From Butyrivibrio sp. CB08 (GTDB lineage: Bacteria; Bacillota; Clostridia; Lachnospirales; Lachnospiraceae), in contig NZ_RAIR01000002.1 of NCBI RefSeq assembly GCF_003625485.1, positions 186,001 to 250,000 of the forward strand: a DNA stretch of 64,000 nucleotides, written 5' to 3'. The notes beneath the pieces are model-generated. The model was not told the DNA's origin and searched no databases. It worked only from the letters and a program-made list of their open reading frames with translations. Of the stretch, positions 7,924-15,886 are shown piece by piece. Made by a program: the position numbers and the translations under genes. Within the stretch, counting starts at the first letter, position 1; each line of letters opens with the position of its first letter.

Positions 7924-8141
7924 CAGATCACCCCCTTAGCCTTTTTGTAGTTATCCAATTTCTGAAGAACAGAAGGTCTGCCATCGATCTTGCCCTTCTT
8001 GATCATCTGTTTCTTTTTCTGGGCTTTCTTTTTGGCATCAACTACCTCCCCCATCCTGAAGCTGTAGTTGGAGAGACGACTTGTGATCATCTCCACCTTT
8101 TCTTCCCCAGTTATATCCTGAGCTATAGCATTCTCAGCCAT
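7923..8141 (-). CDS. Small basic conjugative-module protein, 72 aa
   Basis: Start at 8141 (MAENAIAQDITGEEK) is favoured because GGAG lies nine bases upstream; an ATG three codons earlier touches the ribosome site. The product is Lys-rich in the centre (KKKAQKKKQMIKKGK) and ends with RPSVLQKLDNYKKAKGVI. That ending resembles the C-terminus of PcfB in this same module (PSVLKQLEHYKE), so both may share a short docking motif. No other similarity was recognised. Confidence 0.7.
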   Translation of the reverse strand: MAENAIAQDITGEEKVEMITSRLSNYSFRMGEVVDAKKKAQKKKQMIKKGKIDGRPSVLQKLDNYKKAKGVI

Positions 8142-8150
8142 TGCAATCAT

Positions 8151-8217
8151 CTCCTTTCATAAAAACGGCAGTCACGTGCTGAGTCAGCGCGCAACCACCG
8201 TCGCAAAAGATTAAGCC
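8151..8217. other. Palindrome-rich 67-bp gap, weak oriT candidate
   Basis: This gap holds the perfect palindrome GCTGAGTCAGC next to CACGTG, inside a longer ACGG ... CCGT arrangement. It is one of few non-coding gaps near mobC and the relaxase. No known nic consensus was recognised, so an oriT role is a guess. Confidence 0.2.
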
Positions 8218-8874
8218 TTAATCCTCAGGCTTTTCATTTATGGTTTCTGCATTATCCAGCGCTCCACCGGTCTCTTCATCTTCGTTATAGTCCTCATCAG
8301 GATCCTTCTTTTCTTTTTTGCCAAAAGAAAAATCCTCTCTGTTACTGTAAAGATAGAAACCTCCAGCACAGCCAAGGATTGCGATAATAACAAATATGAT
8401 CAGATTGGAGTTATCCTTCTTGGGTTCCTCCTTTGGAGGTTCTTCTTCCACCGGTTCCTCTACTACAGGCTCCGGTTCAGGTTCTTCCTCTTCTTCCATA
8501 AGTTCAGCTATTTCCTCGTCATCCATAAGCGAAAGCAGATCTCTCTCATCAACGAGATTTAAGAAGTGAACTGTGTTCTCACCCTCATCATCACGGTCGA
8601 TGATGATATAAAAGATGTTTCCACTCTTGGAAGACACAGTGATGAACTGCTTACCGCTTTTGTTTGGATCGCCATAATCATCAATGATGGTAAGATTACC
8701 ATCAGGAGTAAGAGGCCCCATGGGTTCTTCCACTTCCTCCACAGGCTCAGGTGGAATAATTTCCTCTTCCTCCACTACCTCCGGATCAACATAAGCCAAT
8801 GACGTGATAGGCGAAAACGATAACGCCATGCAAATGCTGCTTAAAGCGAGTACTGCTGTTTTAAACTTCCTCAT
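8218..8874 (-). CDS. DUF4366 (CD1107-family) mobile-element membrane protein
   Basis: Start at 8874 (MRKFKTAVLALSSICMALS) behind GGAGGAACTC. The 218-residue protein has an N-terminal signal peptide, a Glu/Pro-rich linker, and the conserved block GKQFITVSSKSGNIFYIIIDR (about residues 75-95; the key part is the KSGNIFYIIID core). A second Glu/Pro-rich region is followed by one membrane helix (about residues 158-178) and an acidic cytoplasmic tail. This is the architecture of CD1107-family proteins found beside the C40 peptidase in CTn elements. They probably belong to the envelope part of the mating channel. It overlaps the DUF4315 gene by 14 bases. Confidence 0.88.
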   Translation of the reverse strand: MRKFKTAVLALSSICMALSFSPITSLAYVDPEVVEEEEIIPPEPVEEVEEPMGPLTPDGNLTIIDDYGDPNKSGKQFITVSSKSGNIFYIIIDRDDEGENTVHFLNLVDERDLLSLMDDEEIAELMEEEEEPEPEPVVEEPVEEEPPKEEPKKDNSNLIIFVIIAILGCAGGFYLYSNREDFSFGKKEKKDPDEDYNEDEETGGALDNAETINEKPED

Positions 8875-9133
8875 CTTCGAGTTCCTCCTCATCTGTATTT
8901 CCGCTGACTATATCGCCAACAGATTTGCCCCCAGGCAGATTGTCCTTTGTGTAGGCAATCAGCTTCTGAAGACCTTCAGGAGTTATGTCAGCTGCTTTCA
9001 TCATTTCATGAACTGCAGCCATCTCTTCCTCCTGGCATTTCTTTTCCAGAACTCTGACTCTTGCATCAGCCTCGGCTCTGCGCCCCCTTGCCTTTGCAAG
9101 TTCGGCTTTATATCTGTCTAATCTCTCAAACAT
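8861..9133 (-). CDS. DUF4315-family protein
   Basis: A 90-residue coiled-coil protein starting at 9133 after GGAGGAGATT. The N-terminal helix (RYKAELAKARGRRAEADARV) is followed by a compact segment, ITPEGLQKLIAYTKDNLP, and an acidic tail. DUF4315 proteins are always found between the C40 peptidase and DUF4366 genes in this element family, as here. No biochemical role is known to me. Its stop lies inside the next gene, which suggests coupled translation. Confidence 0.85.
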   Translation of the reverse strand: MFERLDRYKAELAKARGRRAEADARVRVLEKKCQEEEMAAVHEMMKAADITPEGLQKLIAYTKDNLPGGKSVGDIVSGNTDEEELEDEEV

Positions 9134-9143
9134 AATCTCCTCC

Positions 9144-10862
9144 TCATGGTTTTACTGGTCTTCCATAACATAGGAAATGATTTCTCCAGTACTTGGTGTT
9201 GATTGATGTGTAGGATATGGGATTGCCACAGTGGAGCATCATGCCATCACCAGCATAGATGCCAACATGACTTGCCCCGGGAGTGTCATAAGTTCTCTCA
9301 AAAAAGATAAGATCTCCCGGTTTTGCATCTGAAGGCGATACATAAGCGCATCTTTTTCTAAGTCCCTGAGCTGTAGTTCTTCCCACACTGTAGCCACAGT
9401 GATTTAATACCCAGCAAACATACCCCGAACAGTCAAAACCAGTAGTTGGATTACTGCCTCCCCAAACATATTCCCTGCCAAGGTACTTCTCAGCTTCAGC
9501 TATCATAGCTGCAAACTGTGCATCAGTGAGAGCATCTCCGGGAACATGATAGTCCTCAGGGTCCTCAAGGTCAGAATAGATATCTGCGAAAAGATACTCC
9601 TTGTTGCCCTTCGTCATTAGCAAAAGATCATAGTGAGATTTCTGCTTTGAAGTAAGCCCCATCTCCTCTATGACTTTACCAAGGCTACGGTTATCCAATT
9701 TTACCTTCAGGATTTTTACTGTGTACTCCTCTTCCTCCTCGTAGGTGTATTCTTCTTCATAACCACCTTCAGGATAAGAATCGTCATCTACCCATCTGGT
9801 TCCAGTCTTTTCTACAGTACGTGTCCGCTTCTCAGTCCTGGACTTATATGTCAGCTTGTACTGCTTTTCAAAGAGCTTTTTTATGATAGGCTTCATATCT
9901 TTTCTCTTGAAATCATCATATTTGACTGTAAGATACGTGATGAGTTCATAAGGGTTATGCCCTATCTCATCAAGCTCGTACTCATACTCGTCATATCCCG
10001 GGTATAGTGTCTCAGTATCGTCTATTTTCTTCTTAAGTTCCTTTTCCAGCTTACGATAGTCCGTTTCTACACCATGAATATCCTCATCATACGCAGTGTA
10101 TGTGGAGACCAGGGTTCCATCAGACATAGTAGGAACCATCATGGCGCAGCTGGATACCATAGCTGATAACAGAACAATGATCAGAACGACAATAACTATT
10201 GCGAGAATCAGCTTGGGATTCCCTTTTACAAAGTTTGCGAGTGCAGCAAGAGCATCGCCTATCTTTTCAGATATTTTGTTTATTGCATCCTCCAGCCATG
10301 TTGCTCCCCGCTTTGCAGCCTCACGCTCTTTTTCCCTCTGGTAGTAAGACTTACGGTTTCTTTTTTTCTGAGCTGCTCTGGACTTTGCATTTGAACCATC
10401 CTTGGGATTCTGCTCATTGGCATGCTTCTTTTCTTCTTTATGCTGACGTTTAAGCTTTCTTTGGTAGATGCCTTCGTTGATCTTGTCCGTAGCTTCATGA
10501 ACTGCGGAGGCTCCCTCATGAACCACATCCCCCGATACGTTCTTATCATCCCTGCAGTCACTGCTACCCGCAGCCACTACTTCCGCTGCTGCACCTATAA
10601 CAGTATTTCCCACAGTAACTACTGTGTCTGCAGCCTGTAATGCTTTGATTCTGGCACTCTCAGCCTTCATTTGAGCCTTTACACCAAGCATTTCTTCTGA
10701 CTCAGCTCTGCCCCTAAGAACCTTCTTACGCTCCGGATCCGGCTTTTCCTCAGTGTCCTTTGAGCCAACACCAACTCTACTTTTTTTCAGCTTTTTCCCA
10801 TACTCTTCTTTAAGGGCGGACTGCGTCCGGAACTTCTCTCTGAAATGCTCCCTATCATTCAA
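9144..10862 (-). CDS. Conjugation peptidoglycan hydrolase, NlpC/P60 (C40), CD1108-like
   Basis: This 572-residue protein should open the cell wall for the mating channel. Residues 1-200 are a long basic/Glu-rich cytoplasmic region. One membrane helix follows (about 212-238, LILAIVIVVLIIVLLSAM). An outer region of about 190 residues comes next, then the C-terminal NlpC/P60 domain (about 450-572). The catalytic Cys is in FDCSGYVCWVLN and the His in ASHVGIYAGDGMMLHCG. C40 enzymes cleave gamma-D-Glu-diamino acid or related stem-peptide bonds. It follows the VirB4 gene by four bases. The lysozyme domain present in some relatives is not seen here. Confidence 0.92.
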   Translation of the reverse strand: MNDREHFREKFRTQSALKEEYGKKLKKSRVGVGSKDTEEKPDPERKKVLRGRAESEEMLGVKAQMKAESARIKALQAADTVVTVGNTVIGAAAEVVAAGSSDCRDDKNVSGDVVHEGASAVHEATDKINEGIYQRKLKRQHKEEKKHANEQNPKDGSNAKSRAAQKKRNRKSYYQREKEREAAKRGATWLEDAINKISEKIGDALAALANFVKGNPKLILAIVIVVLIIVLLSAMVSSCAMMVPTMSDGTLVSTYTAYDEDIHGVETDYRKLEKELKKKIDDTETLYPGYDEYEYELDEIGHNPYELITYLTVKYDDFKRKDMKPIIKKLFEKQYKLTYKSRTEKRTRTVEKTGTRWVDDDSYPEGGYEEEYTYEEEEEYTVKILKVKLDNRSLGKVIEEMGLTSKQKSHYDLLLMTKGNKEYLFADIYSDLEDPEDYHVPGDALTDAQFAAMIAEAEKYLGREYVWGGSNPTTGFDCSGYVCWVLNHCGYSVGRTTAQGLRKRCAYVSPSDAKPGDLIFFERTYDTPGASHVGIYAGDGMMLHCGNPISYTSINTKYWRNHFLCYGRPVKP

Positions 10863-10866
10863 ATCG

Positions 10867-13326
10867 TTATGCCCCCTTTTCTTCTTTGTATTTCACAAGA
10901 TCTGATGGACGGGTGGTGAGAATCCTGTAAAGCTCTATATCCTTAGGGAAGTGATCTACAAACGGCAGGATCACATTTCCAAAAAACAAAAGCCCTTCAC
11001 CTTCTCCGGCCTGTGTGACATGGGATAACTGGTGTGGGCTTATATTGAGCTTTTGTGCAAGAACTGTTCTATCACCTGCCGCCTGATTGAGCATATAGAT
11101 AAATTCGCAGTTCTCGAGGATATTCTCGATTTCCGCAGAGGCCAAAAGGTCCTTCACGTTCTGAGTTATTGCGGTCGGGATGCCTCCCCATTTACGGAAA
11201 CGTTTGTAAATCTCTACGCTGTAGCTTGCGGTCTGCTTCTCACGAAGAAGCAGATGGAACTCGTCCATATAGTAACGGGTACTCTTTCCGGAATCTCGGT
11301 TAGCAGAAACTCTGCCCCAGACCTGGTCCTCAACAATCAGCATTCCTAGCTTTTTGAGCTGATTACCAAGGTCTTTGATGTCATAGCAGATAATCCTGTT
11401 ATTGATATCAACGTTTGTCCTGTGGTTAAAGACATTGAGGGAACCGGAAACATATATTTCCAGTGCTGTTGCCAGATTGTGCGCTTCTTTCTCATCCTGC
11501 TTAAGGAGTTCATTGTATAGATCTTCCAAAAGAGGCATGTTCTCAGGACGCGGATCATTGAAATACTTGTTGTATATCTTATGAACACATCTGTCGATAA
11601 CAGTCCTCTCTATGGGCATCAGTCCGTCTCTTCCTCCGATAACAAGCTCACATAAGGACAGGATAAATTCTGCCTTAAGTGCTACAGGATTGTCATCATC
11701 TGAATAGTTCTGGTTGATATCCATGGGATTGATATACTGGCTGGAATTGGCGCTGATCTTGATGACCTGCCCGCCGAACTTCTGCACAAGAGGTGCATAC
11801 TCGGCCTCTGGATCACATACTATGATGTCATCGTCCGTAGAGAGCATAACATTGGCTATCTCCCTCTTTGCAGCAAAAGACTTTCCGGAACCTGGTGTGC
11901 CAAGGATAAGGCCGTTAGGGTTCTTAAGTTTCTTTCTGTCAGCCATGATCAGGTTATTGGAAAGAGCATTAAGACCGTAATACAGAGATTCCTCTCCCTC
12001 CTGGAATAACTCCTGAGTGGTGAAAGGGATCATGATTGCTGAGCTTGAGGTTGTCATGCCGCGCTGTATCTCGATGTGGTTATGAGCAAGAGGAAGGCTA
12101 CTCATAAGCCCCATCTCCTGCTGATAGTCAAGACGAACCAGCGTGCAACTGTGTTTCTGTGCTATACTCTTTGCCTGGAACACATTGTTTTCGAGCTCTC
12201 TCAGAGTCTTTCCGGTATTCATGATAAGAAACGTTATCATGAACATTCGCTCATTCTGGCTCTGCAGCTCCCTCAGAAGAGACTTGGCGTCTTTGCCGTA
12301 TGTGGCAAGATCTGAGGGAATTATGTCCATATCATAACCGGAACGGACAGCCTTTTTCTGCTCTTCGATTTTACTTCTATCAAGCTCTGTAATGGTGTGC
12401 TTAACCTTCTTTATGGCTGTATTCTGGTCTACAGACTGCATGTGGATTGTAAGAACCTGTGATGAATCCATGGAAAGAAAATCACAGAGCATCTCATCAT
12501 TTATTTCTGATGCAGTGATAGACAAAAAGCTCATAGCGCAGTACATATCTCCCATCTCGAATGTTTTCTTTGTGGGAAATGCAATACTGCTGGGAACGAT
12601 AAAGTCCTTAGGTCCAAGTCCACGCTCCGTACACCACTTCCAGTCAAACATGAATCTGTCATCATCTCCCATGTGGAAGATCGCATGCATGACTTTCAGT
12701 CTCTCTTTTCCGTTAAGACTGTTGGCAAACACTCCCAGGTGCTTGAAGTTATTGAGAACATCAGTCTCTATTCGGGCCAGTCTTGGCTTAGCTTCTCTTA
12801 TGGAAGCTGCGTGGATACCGAAAGTAAGGTACTTGGTCTTTGTAAGGCCGTTATTACCTTTTTCGAACTGACTCTTTAGTACTGATGAATACTGATCTCT
12901 TACGTCGTTGAAAGTATCATGCCTAAGTGGTATTCTGATACTCTTTTCAAACTTTGTGCCATCTGTACTGACATTAAGGAAGGTCAGGGAAAACTCAACA
13001 GAGCTGTCAAAGAAGTTAAGAAAACTGCACCACTCCTCAAAAATGGTTGTCTTATCTTCTTCCTGTGCCAGCTTATAGTTGATGTCCTGAAACTGGATGG
13101 TTTTGGAGTAAAAATCTCCTTCTTCCCTGCAGATACCGCTTGGAAACATTCTCTCAAATGTTACGGACTCCTGTGCGGAGTGCGGCACCTTATCAGCCTT
13201 CTTGGCATCATCTATGACCTTTTTTATCTTTTTCTTTTCCTCAGATGAGAGGCGAACCGGAACTTTCAGGTCACGTTTTCTTTTCTTTCTGAACAAAGGA
13301 AATAACAATGTCCTCCACCTCCTCAT
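10867..13326 (-). CDS. virB4: VirB4-like conjugation ATPase (CD1110 family)
   Basis: About 815 residues. It powers assembly and operation of the type IV secretion channel. Walker A is GTPGSGKSFAAKRE (about residues 476-489), Walker B is STRYYMDEFHLLL (about 670), and the C-terminal ITQNVKDLLAS segment is typical of VirB4/TraE. The N-terminal 300 residues are the family's membrane-docking part. It overlaps prgI by 56 bases. The ATG at 13326 has no ribosome site, but an in-frame TTG at 13308 lies nine bases after AGGAGG and may be the real start. No membrane helix is predicted. Confidence 0.93.
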   Translation of the reverse strand: MRRWRTLLFPLFRKKRKRDLKVPVRLSSEEKKKIKKVIDDAKKADKVPHSAQESVTFERMFPSGICREEGDFYSKTIQFQDINYKLAQEEDKTTIFEEWCSFLNFFDSSVEFSLTFLNVSTDGTKFEKSIRIPLRHDTFNDVRDQYSSVLKSQFEKGNNGLTKTKYLTFGIHAASIREAKPRLARIETDVLNNFKHLGVFANSLNGKERLKVMHAIFHMGDDDRFMFDWKWCTERGLGPKDFIVPSSIAFPTKKTFEMGDMYCAMSFLSITASEINDEMLCDFLSMDSSQVLTIHMQSVDQNTAIKKVKHTITELDRSKIEEQKKAVRSGYDMDIIPSDLATYGKDAKSLLRELQSQNERMFMITFLIMNTGKTLRELENNVFQAKSIAQKHSCTLVRLDYQQEMGLMSSLPLAHNHIEIQRGMTTSSSAIMIPFTTQELFQEGEESLYYGLNALSNNLIMADRKKLKNPNGLILGTPGSGKSFAAKREIANVMLSTDDDIIVCDPEAEYAPLVQKFGGQVIKISANSSQYINPMDINQNYSDDDNPVALKAEFILSLCELVIGGRDGLMPIERTVIDRCVHKIYNKYFNDPRPENMPLLEDLYNELLKQDEKEAHNLATALEIYVSGSLNVFNHRTNVDINNRIICYDIKDLGNQLKKLGMLIVEDQVWGRVSANRDSGKSTRYYMDEFHLLLREKQTASYSVEIYKRFRKWGGIPTAITQNVKDLLASAEIENILENCEFIYMLNQAAGDRTVLAQKLNISPHQLSHVTQAGEGEGLLFFGNVILPFVDHFPKDIELYRILTTRPSDLVKYKEEKGA

Positions 13327-13666
13327 ATAGTTTTTTCTGCCTCATGAGGGCAGCGAAATAATTATTGGTCCTGTAAGGACGCTCCTTGGGTCTTTTGAAT
13401 CGCCACTGGATCATGTGCTTAAGGATGGTCTCACAGTTCATACCATCTTTTTCGTATAGAGCCACGAAGAAGAACGGCAACATAAGCACCATCATTACGA
13501 GCGTTGCTCCGCTAACATCTTCTGAAAGCTTTTTTACAAAGAAAAAAGACGGAACTCCTACGAGTGCCGCCAGTGAAAAGCAGATGATCTGTCTTTTGGT
13601 GAGATTCAGGAACAGTTTTTCCTTGACCCTTGAAAGATCCCTGGGGACCGAAACAAAATTTGCCAT
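13271..13666 (-). CDS. PrgI-family T4SS membrane protein
   Basis: A 131-residue protein with the PrgI layout: VSVPRDLSRVKEKLFLNLTKRQI at the N-terminus (key part SRVKEKLFLNLTKRQ), then two membrane helices (about residues 30-48 and 55-72). The segment EKDGMNCETILKHMIQWRFKRP follows (key part EKDGMNCE ... RPKERPY). In Gram-positive conjugation, PrgI partners the VirB4 ATPase at the membrane, and the gene order here is the usual one. ATG at 13666 follows AAGGGGG. Its 3' end overlaps the VirB4 frame. Confidence 0.9.
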   Translation of the reverse strand: MANFVSVPRDLSRVKEKLFLNLTKRQIICFSLAALVGVPSFFFVKKLSEDVSGATLVMMVLMLPFFFVALYEKDGMNCETILKHMIQWRFKRPKERPYRTNNYFAALMRQKKLYEEVEDIVISFVQKEKKT

Positions 13667-13684
13667 GGTTTTTGCCCCCTTGTC

Positions 13685-14551
13685 TTACCTTGCATTAAAT
13701 ATGCTCTTTGAGATGGAACTTGTCTTCAGAAGTGAGAAGCATAAAAGAACCGTATATCCCAATACTCCCCACATAGATCCGACTATGTCGGTTGAGAATG
13801 CAACTGAACTTATCAGCGCTGCATAGATAGCCACACATACCATGATAAGGAATCCCTGAAAGCCCAAAGCGAACAGGCCTCTTACATAGTTCTGTCCCAT
13901 CTGGCTCTGCTCTCTGTTCCCGAATGTCGCAAACGGAATAGGCGCAAGACTTATGGTCAGATAGATTTCCAGCATACGTCCATAAACAACTACAAATATG
14001 AATGCAGCAAGAATCCTTGTTGCCAGGTTTACAAACATTACCTGGAAAAACATGCCAAAGAGTGCTGCCATATCCATTGCTTCCAGAGTTGACCTCATGG
14101 TCGCAAGCGCAGAGTCGTCTATTGCGGTTGACGCTGCAATAAGTCCTCCGCTGCTTCTTACCACATGCTGGGCAACATCAAATACCGCCATGGTAAAGTC
14201 AAAGCAGTGAGTGATCAGCATGACTGCAACATAGGTCTTAAAAAGCCATTTGAAGAAAATCCATGTCTCAAAGTTAGCCAGGTTATTATGAGCTGTGATT
14301 AGCTGTATCAGTTCATAGCAGGCAATAAAGGTTAGCACCATACCCGCTATCGGCATGATTACAGTTTCCGATAGGTTACGTATCATGCTAAAAACACTGG
14401 GCTGAAATGCATCAGGAGTCATTCCTACCTGTGTTGTGATATCAGCCACGTGGTTATTCACGTCCTGAAACATACCTGCCATAACGCTCATAACACCATC
14501 TACAAGTACAGACTTAAGCCAGGCGGCGAGCTCTTCTACTACTCTATCCAT
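13685..14551 (-). CDS. VirB6/TrbL-like channel protein (CD1112 family)
   Basis: This 288-residue integral membrane protein has about six hydrophobic segments, including residues 60-80 and 95-118. Others lie at about 155-185, 190-210, 225-250 and 258-276. The N-terminal amphipathic part carries VVEELAAWLKSVLVDGVMS, and the motifs FIFVVVYGRMLEIYLTISLAPIP (core MLEIYLTISLAPIPFATF) and GLFALGFQGFLIMVCVAIYA are characteristic of the CD1112 group. It forms the inner-membrane core of the conjugation channel. The start at 14551 has AGGTGG upstream. Two GC-rich hairpins separate it from Maff2. Confidence 0.9.
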   Translation of the reverse strand: MDRVVEELAAWLKSVLVDGVMSVMAGMFQDVNNHVADITTQVGMTPDAFQPSVFSMIRNLSETVIMPIAGMVLTFIACYELIQLITAHNNLANFETWIFFKWLFKTYVAVMLITHCFDFTMAVFDVAQHVVRSSGGLIAASTAIDDSALATMRSTLEAMDMAALFGMFFQVMFVNLATRILAAFIFVVVYGRMLEIYLTISLAPIPFATFGNREQSQMGQNYVRGLFALGFQGFLIMVCVAIYAALISSVAFSTDIVGSMWGVLGYTVLLCFSLLKTSSISKSIFNAR

Positions 14552-14574
14552 AGATTGCCACCTTTCTGTTTTTT

Positions 14575-14665
14575 ATAGGTGGGGACTGGTCGCGCCAGCC
14601 CCCGAACAATATTCAGTTTTCAGTCCTGCATCTTGCTATAGCGCGGCAGGCCGCGCTCCCCTCCC
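14575..14665 (-). promoter_or_regulatory. Two GC-rich hairpins between Maff2 and VirB6 genes
   Basis: Leftward, AGCGCGG-CCTG-CCGCGCT and GGGGGCTGG-CGCGA-CCAGTCCCC follow the Maff2 stop. Neither ends in a T-run. They could protect or process the Maff2 mRNA and so allow high Maff2 output relative to the channel genes. Confidence 0.5.
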
Positions 14666-14670
14666 AGGAA

Positions 14671-14883
14671 TCAGAAGAGTCCTGAGAGAAGAGGAATGAG
14701 CTTAATACCGATGAGGCAAACACCTCCACCTGCCATCAGCTGCTTGATTCCCTGGCTCTTAGCTCCAGGGTTGTCATTGCCATACCCCTCGAGGAGGTTG
14801 ATAATGCCCCAAACACCAAGGCCTGCGCCAAGTGCTACAACAAGTGTCTGTAAAACTCCTACCGCTGAATTGAAGAATGCCAT
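14671..14883 (-). CDS. Maff2-family small membrane protein (pilin-like)
   Basis: A 70-residue protein with two membrane helices, about residues 8-30 and 48-68, joined by a short polar loop (EGYGNDNPGAKSQGIKQL). The sequence is nearly a textbook Maff2/CD1113 member. By size and position before the VirB6 gene it corresponds to VirB2/TrbC-like pilin subunits, though that role is inferred. The ribosome site is weak (GGGCGAAAACGAATT before ATG), and GC-rich hairpins follow the gene. Confidence 0.9.
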   Translation of the reverse strand: MAFFNSAVGVLQTLVVALGAGLGVWGIINLLEGYGNDNPGAKSQGIKQLMAGGGVCLIGIKLIPLLSGLF

Positions 14884-15137
14884 AATTCGTTTTCGCCCAA
14901 AAATTCAGCTTCATACAACATACTTCATAATCGCTCTACTTCAATAAACAACCTTCATCCGAACTAATTGAACCTTCGGACTACTCTCCTTTCTTGAAAT
15001 GAAATTGATTAGTAGTTTCGTTATGCTCTCATCCCATGCGCGCCTGTTCGAGGGCATAAAAATAGACCAGTAAGTACCGGACGTCTCCGGCCTTTGCTGG
15101 TCTATGTAAATTCTTTGTGAAATATTTCCAACTTATA
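14884..15137. other. Intergenic leader of Maff2 and left flank of the toxin locus
   Basis: This stretch holds the leftward terminator-like hairpin at 15056-15105 and the leader of the Maff2 transcript. An AAAGGAGAG run near 14985 looks like a ribosome site, but only very short frames follow it. I see no gene here. Confidence 0.5.
15056..15105 (-). terminator. Leftward terminator ahead of the Maff2 gene
   Basis: ATAGACCAG pairs with CTGGTCTAT around an inner CCGGA-CGT-TCCGG-type stem and is followed leftward by TTTTTAT. It would stop VirD4-side transcripts after they cross the toxin locus antisense, so Maff2 and later genes may need their own promoter. Confidence 0.55.
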
Positions 15138-15165
15138 TTGACTTAAGTACCGATTATGTTATTCT
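15138..15165 (+). promoter_or_regulatory. Promoter of the type III antitoxin RNA
   Basis: TTGACT (15138-15143), a 16-base spacer and TATTCT (15160-15165) form a good SigA-type promoter. Transcription should start near 15172, exactly at the first antitoxin repeat. Confidence 0.65.
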
Positions 15166-15172
15166 AGACTTA

Positions 15173-15274
15173 GCAGTGAACCCTACTGTGAGTGGGAGCT
15201 ATTAAAGCAGTGAACCCTACTGTGAGTGGGAGCTATTAAAGCGGTGAATCCTACCGTTAAGTGGAAGCAAATGA
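15173..15274 (+). ncRNA. Type III antitoxin RNA: three 34-nt tandem repeats
   Basis: Copies start at 15173, 15207 and 15241 with an exact 34-base period. The first two are identical (they begin GCAGTGAACCCTACTGTGAG) and the third is diverged. Type III antitoxins are short tandem-repeat RNAs that the partner toxin cuts into single repeats, which then fold as pseudoknots and inhibit it. Promoter, repeats, terminator and toxin gene stand in the canonical order. The repeat length is within the range known for ToxI/TenpI RNAs. The pseudoknot fold was not tested. Confidence 0.85.
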
Positions 15275-15306
15275 GGGCTGCACTTGTTGCAGCCTTCTTA
15301 TATTTT
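15274..15306 (+). terminator. Attenuating terminator between antitoxin and toxin
   Basis: GGCTGCA-CTTGT-TGCAGCC (15276-15294) is followed by TTCTTATATTTT. In type III systems such a leaky terminator keeps antitoxin RNA in excess over toxin mRNA. Confidence 0.75.
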
Positions 15307-15314
15307 GGAGGAGT

Positions 15315-15848
15315 ATGAATCAAGAAAAGCTATATCTGTACACCATGGACATGAAATATGTTCGCAATCTTCATTCTGCTGATGACAGGGTGCAATCAGT
15401 ATCTCCGCAGATTCACAAGAGTAATAGACCGTTTGTTGGTGTAGTCGTTATTTGTGGCGAGCATCAGTACTGCATTCCCTTGGATCACCCAAAGCCAAAA
15501 CATTTGACAATGAAAAATGATATTGATTTTACAAGGATTTTTCATGATGAAAAGTTAATAGGTGTTATGAACTTTAATAATATGATTCCTGTTGACGATT
15601 CAGTGATCACTAAAATGAATGTAAAAATCAATAAAAATGATTCTGCTGAGACAAAAGCATATAAGAATCTATGTTCTAACGAGCTTGATTGGGTGCAGAA
15701 GAATCAGGATGCAATAATCAAAAAAGCAAATAAGCTTTACGATATGATTAATTCTGACAAAGCTAATAACAATCTCCGAAAACGGTGTCTTGATTTCAAA
15801 AAACTTGAAGGCGTTTTGGCCAAGTGGAAAGCAAATAAACAGAAATGA
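15315..15848 (+). CDS. ToxN/AbiQ-like type III toxin endoribonuclease
   Basis: The 177-residue product starts MNQEKLYLYTMDMKYVRNL at 15315 just after GGAGGAG. It has the ToxN/AbiQ pattern: an N-terminal LYTMDMKYVRNLHSADDRV, then RPFVGVVVICGEHQYCIPL-HPKPKH, a GVMNFNNMIPV strand, and a helical C-terminus (ELDWVQKNQDAIIKKANKLY). Toxins of this family cut mRNA and are silenced by their repeat RNA. They act as plasmid-stability or phage-abortive-infection systems. It is the only rightward gene in the module. The spacing of the ribosome site is short (3-5 bases), which may keep translation low. Confidence 0.9.
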   Translation: MNQEKLYLYTMDMKYVRNLHSADDRVQSVSPQIHKSNRPFVGVVVICGEHQYCIPLDHPKPKHLTMKNDIDFTRIFHDEKLIGVMNFNNMIPVDDSVITKMNVKINKNDSAETKAYKNLCSNELDWVQKNQDAIIKKANKLYDMINSDKANNNLRKRCLDFKKLEGVLAKWKANKQK

Positions 15849-15852
15849 TTTT

Positions 15853-15886
15853 GAGCGGAGTATAGCAATATACCCCGCCCTTTCTT
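15853..15886 (+). terminator. Terminator after the toxin gene
   Basis: GCGG(A)GTATA-GCAA-TATAC(C)CCGC is followed by CCTTTCTTT. It ends the toxin transcript and lies directly at the convergent virD4 stop. Confidence 0.65.

Noticed and set aside
15173..15274. Tandem repeats as a CRISPR array or replication iterons
   Set aside because: The repeats are contiguous without spacers, start at a transcription start site, and are followed by a terminator and a ToxN-like gene, which fits a type III antitoxin far better.
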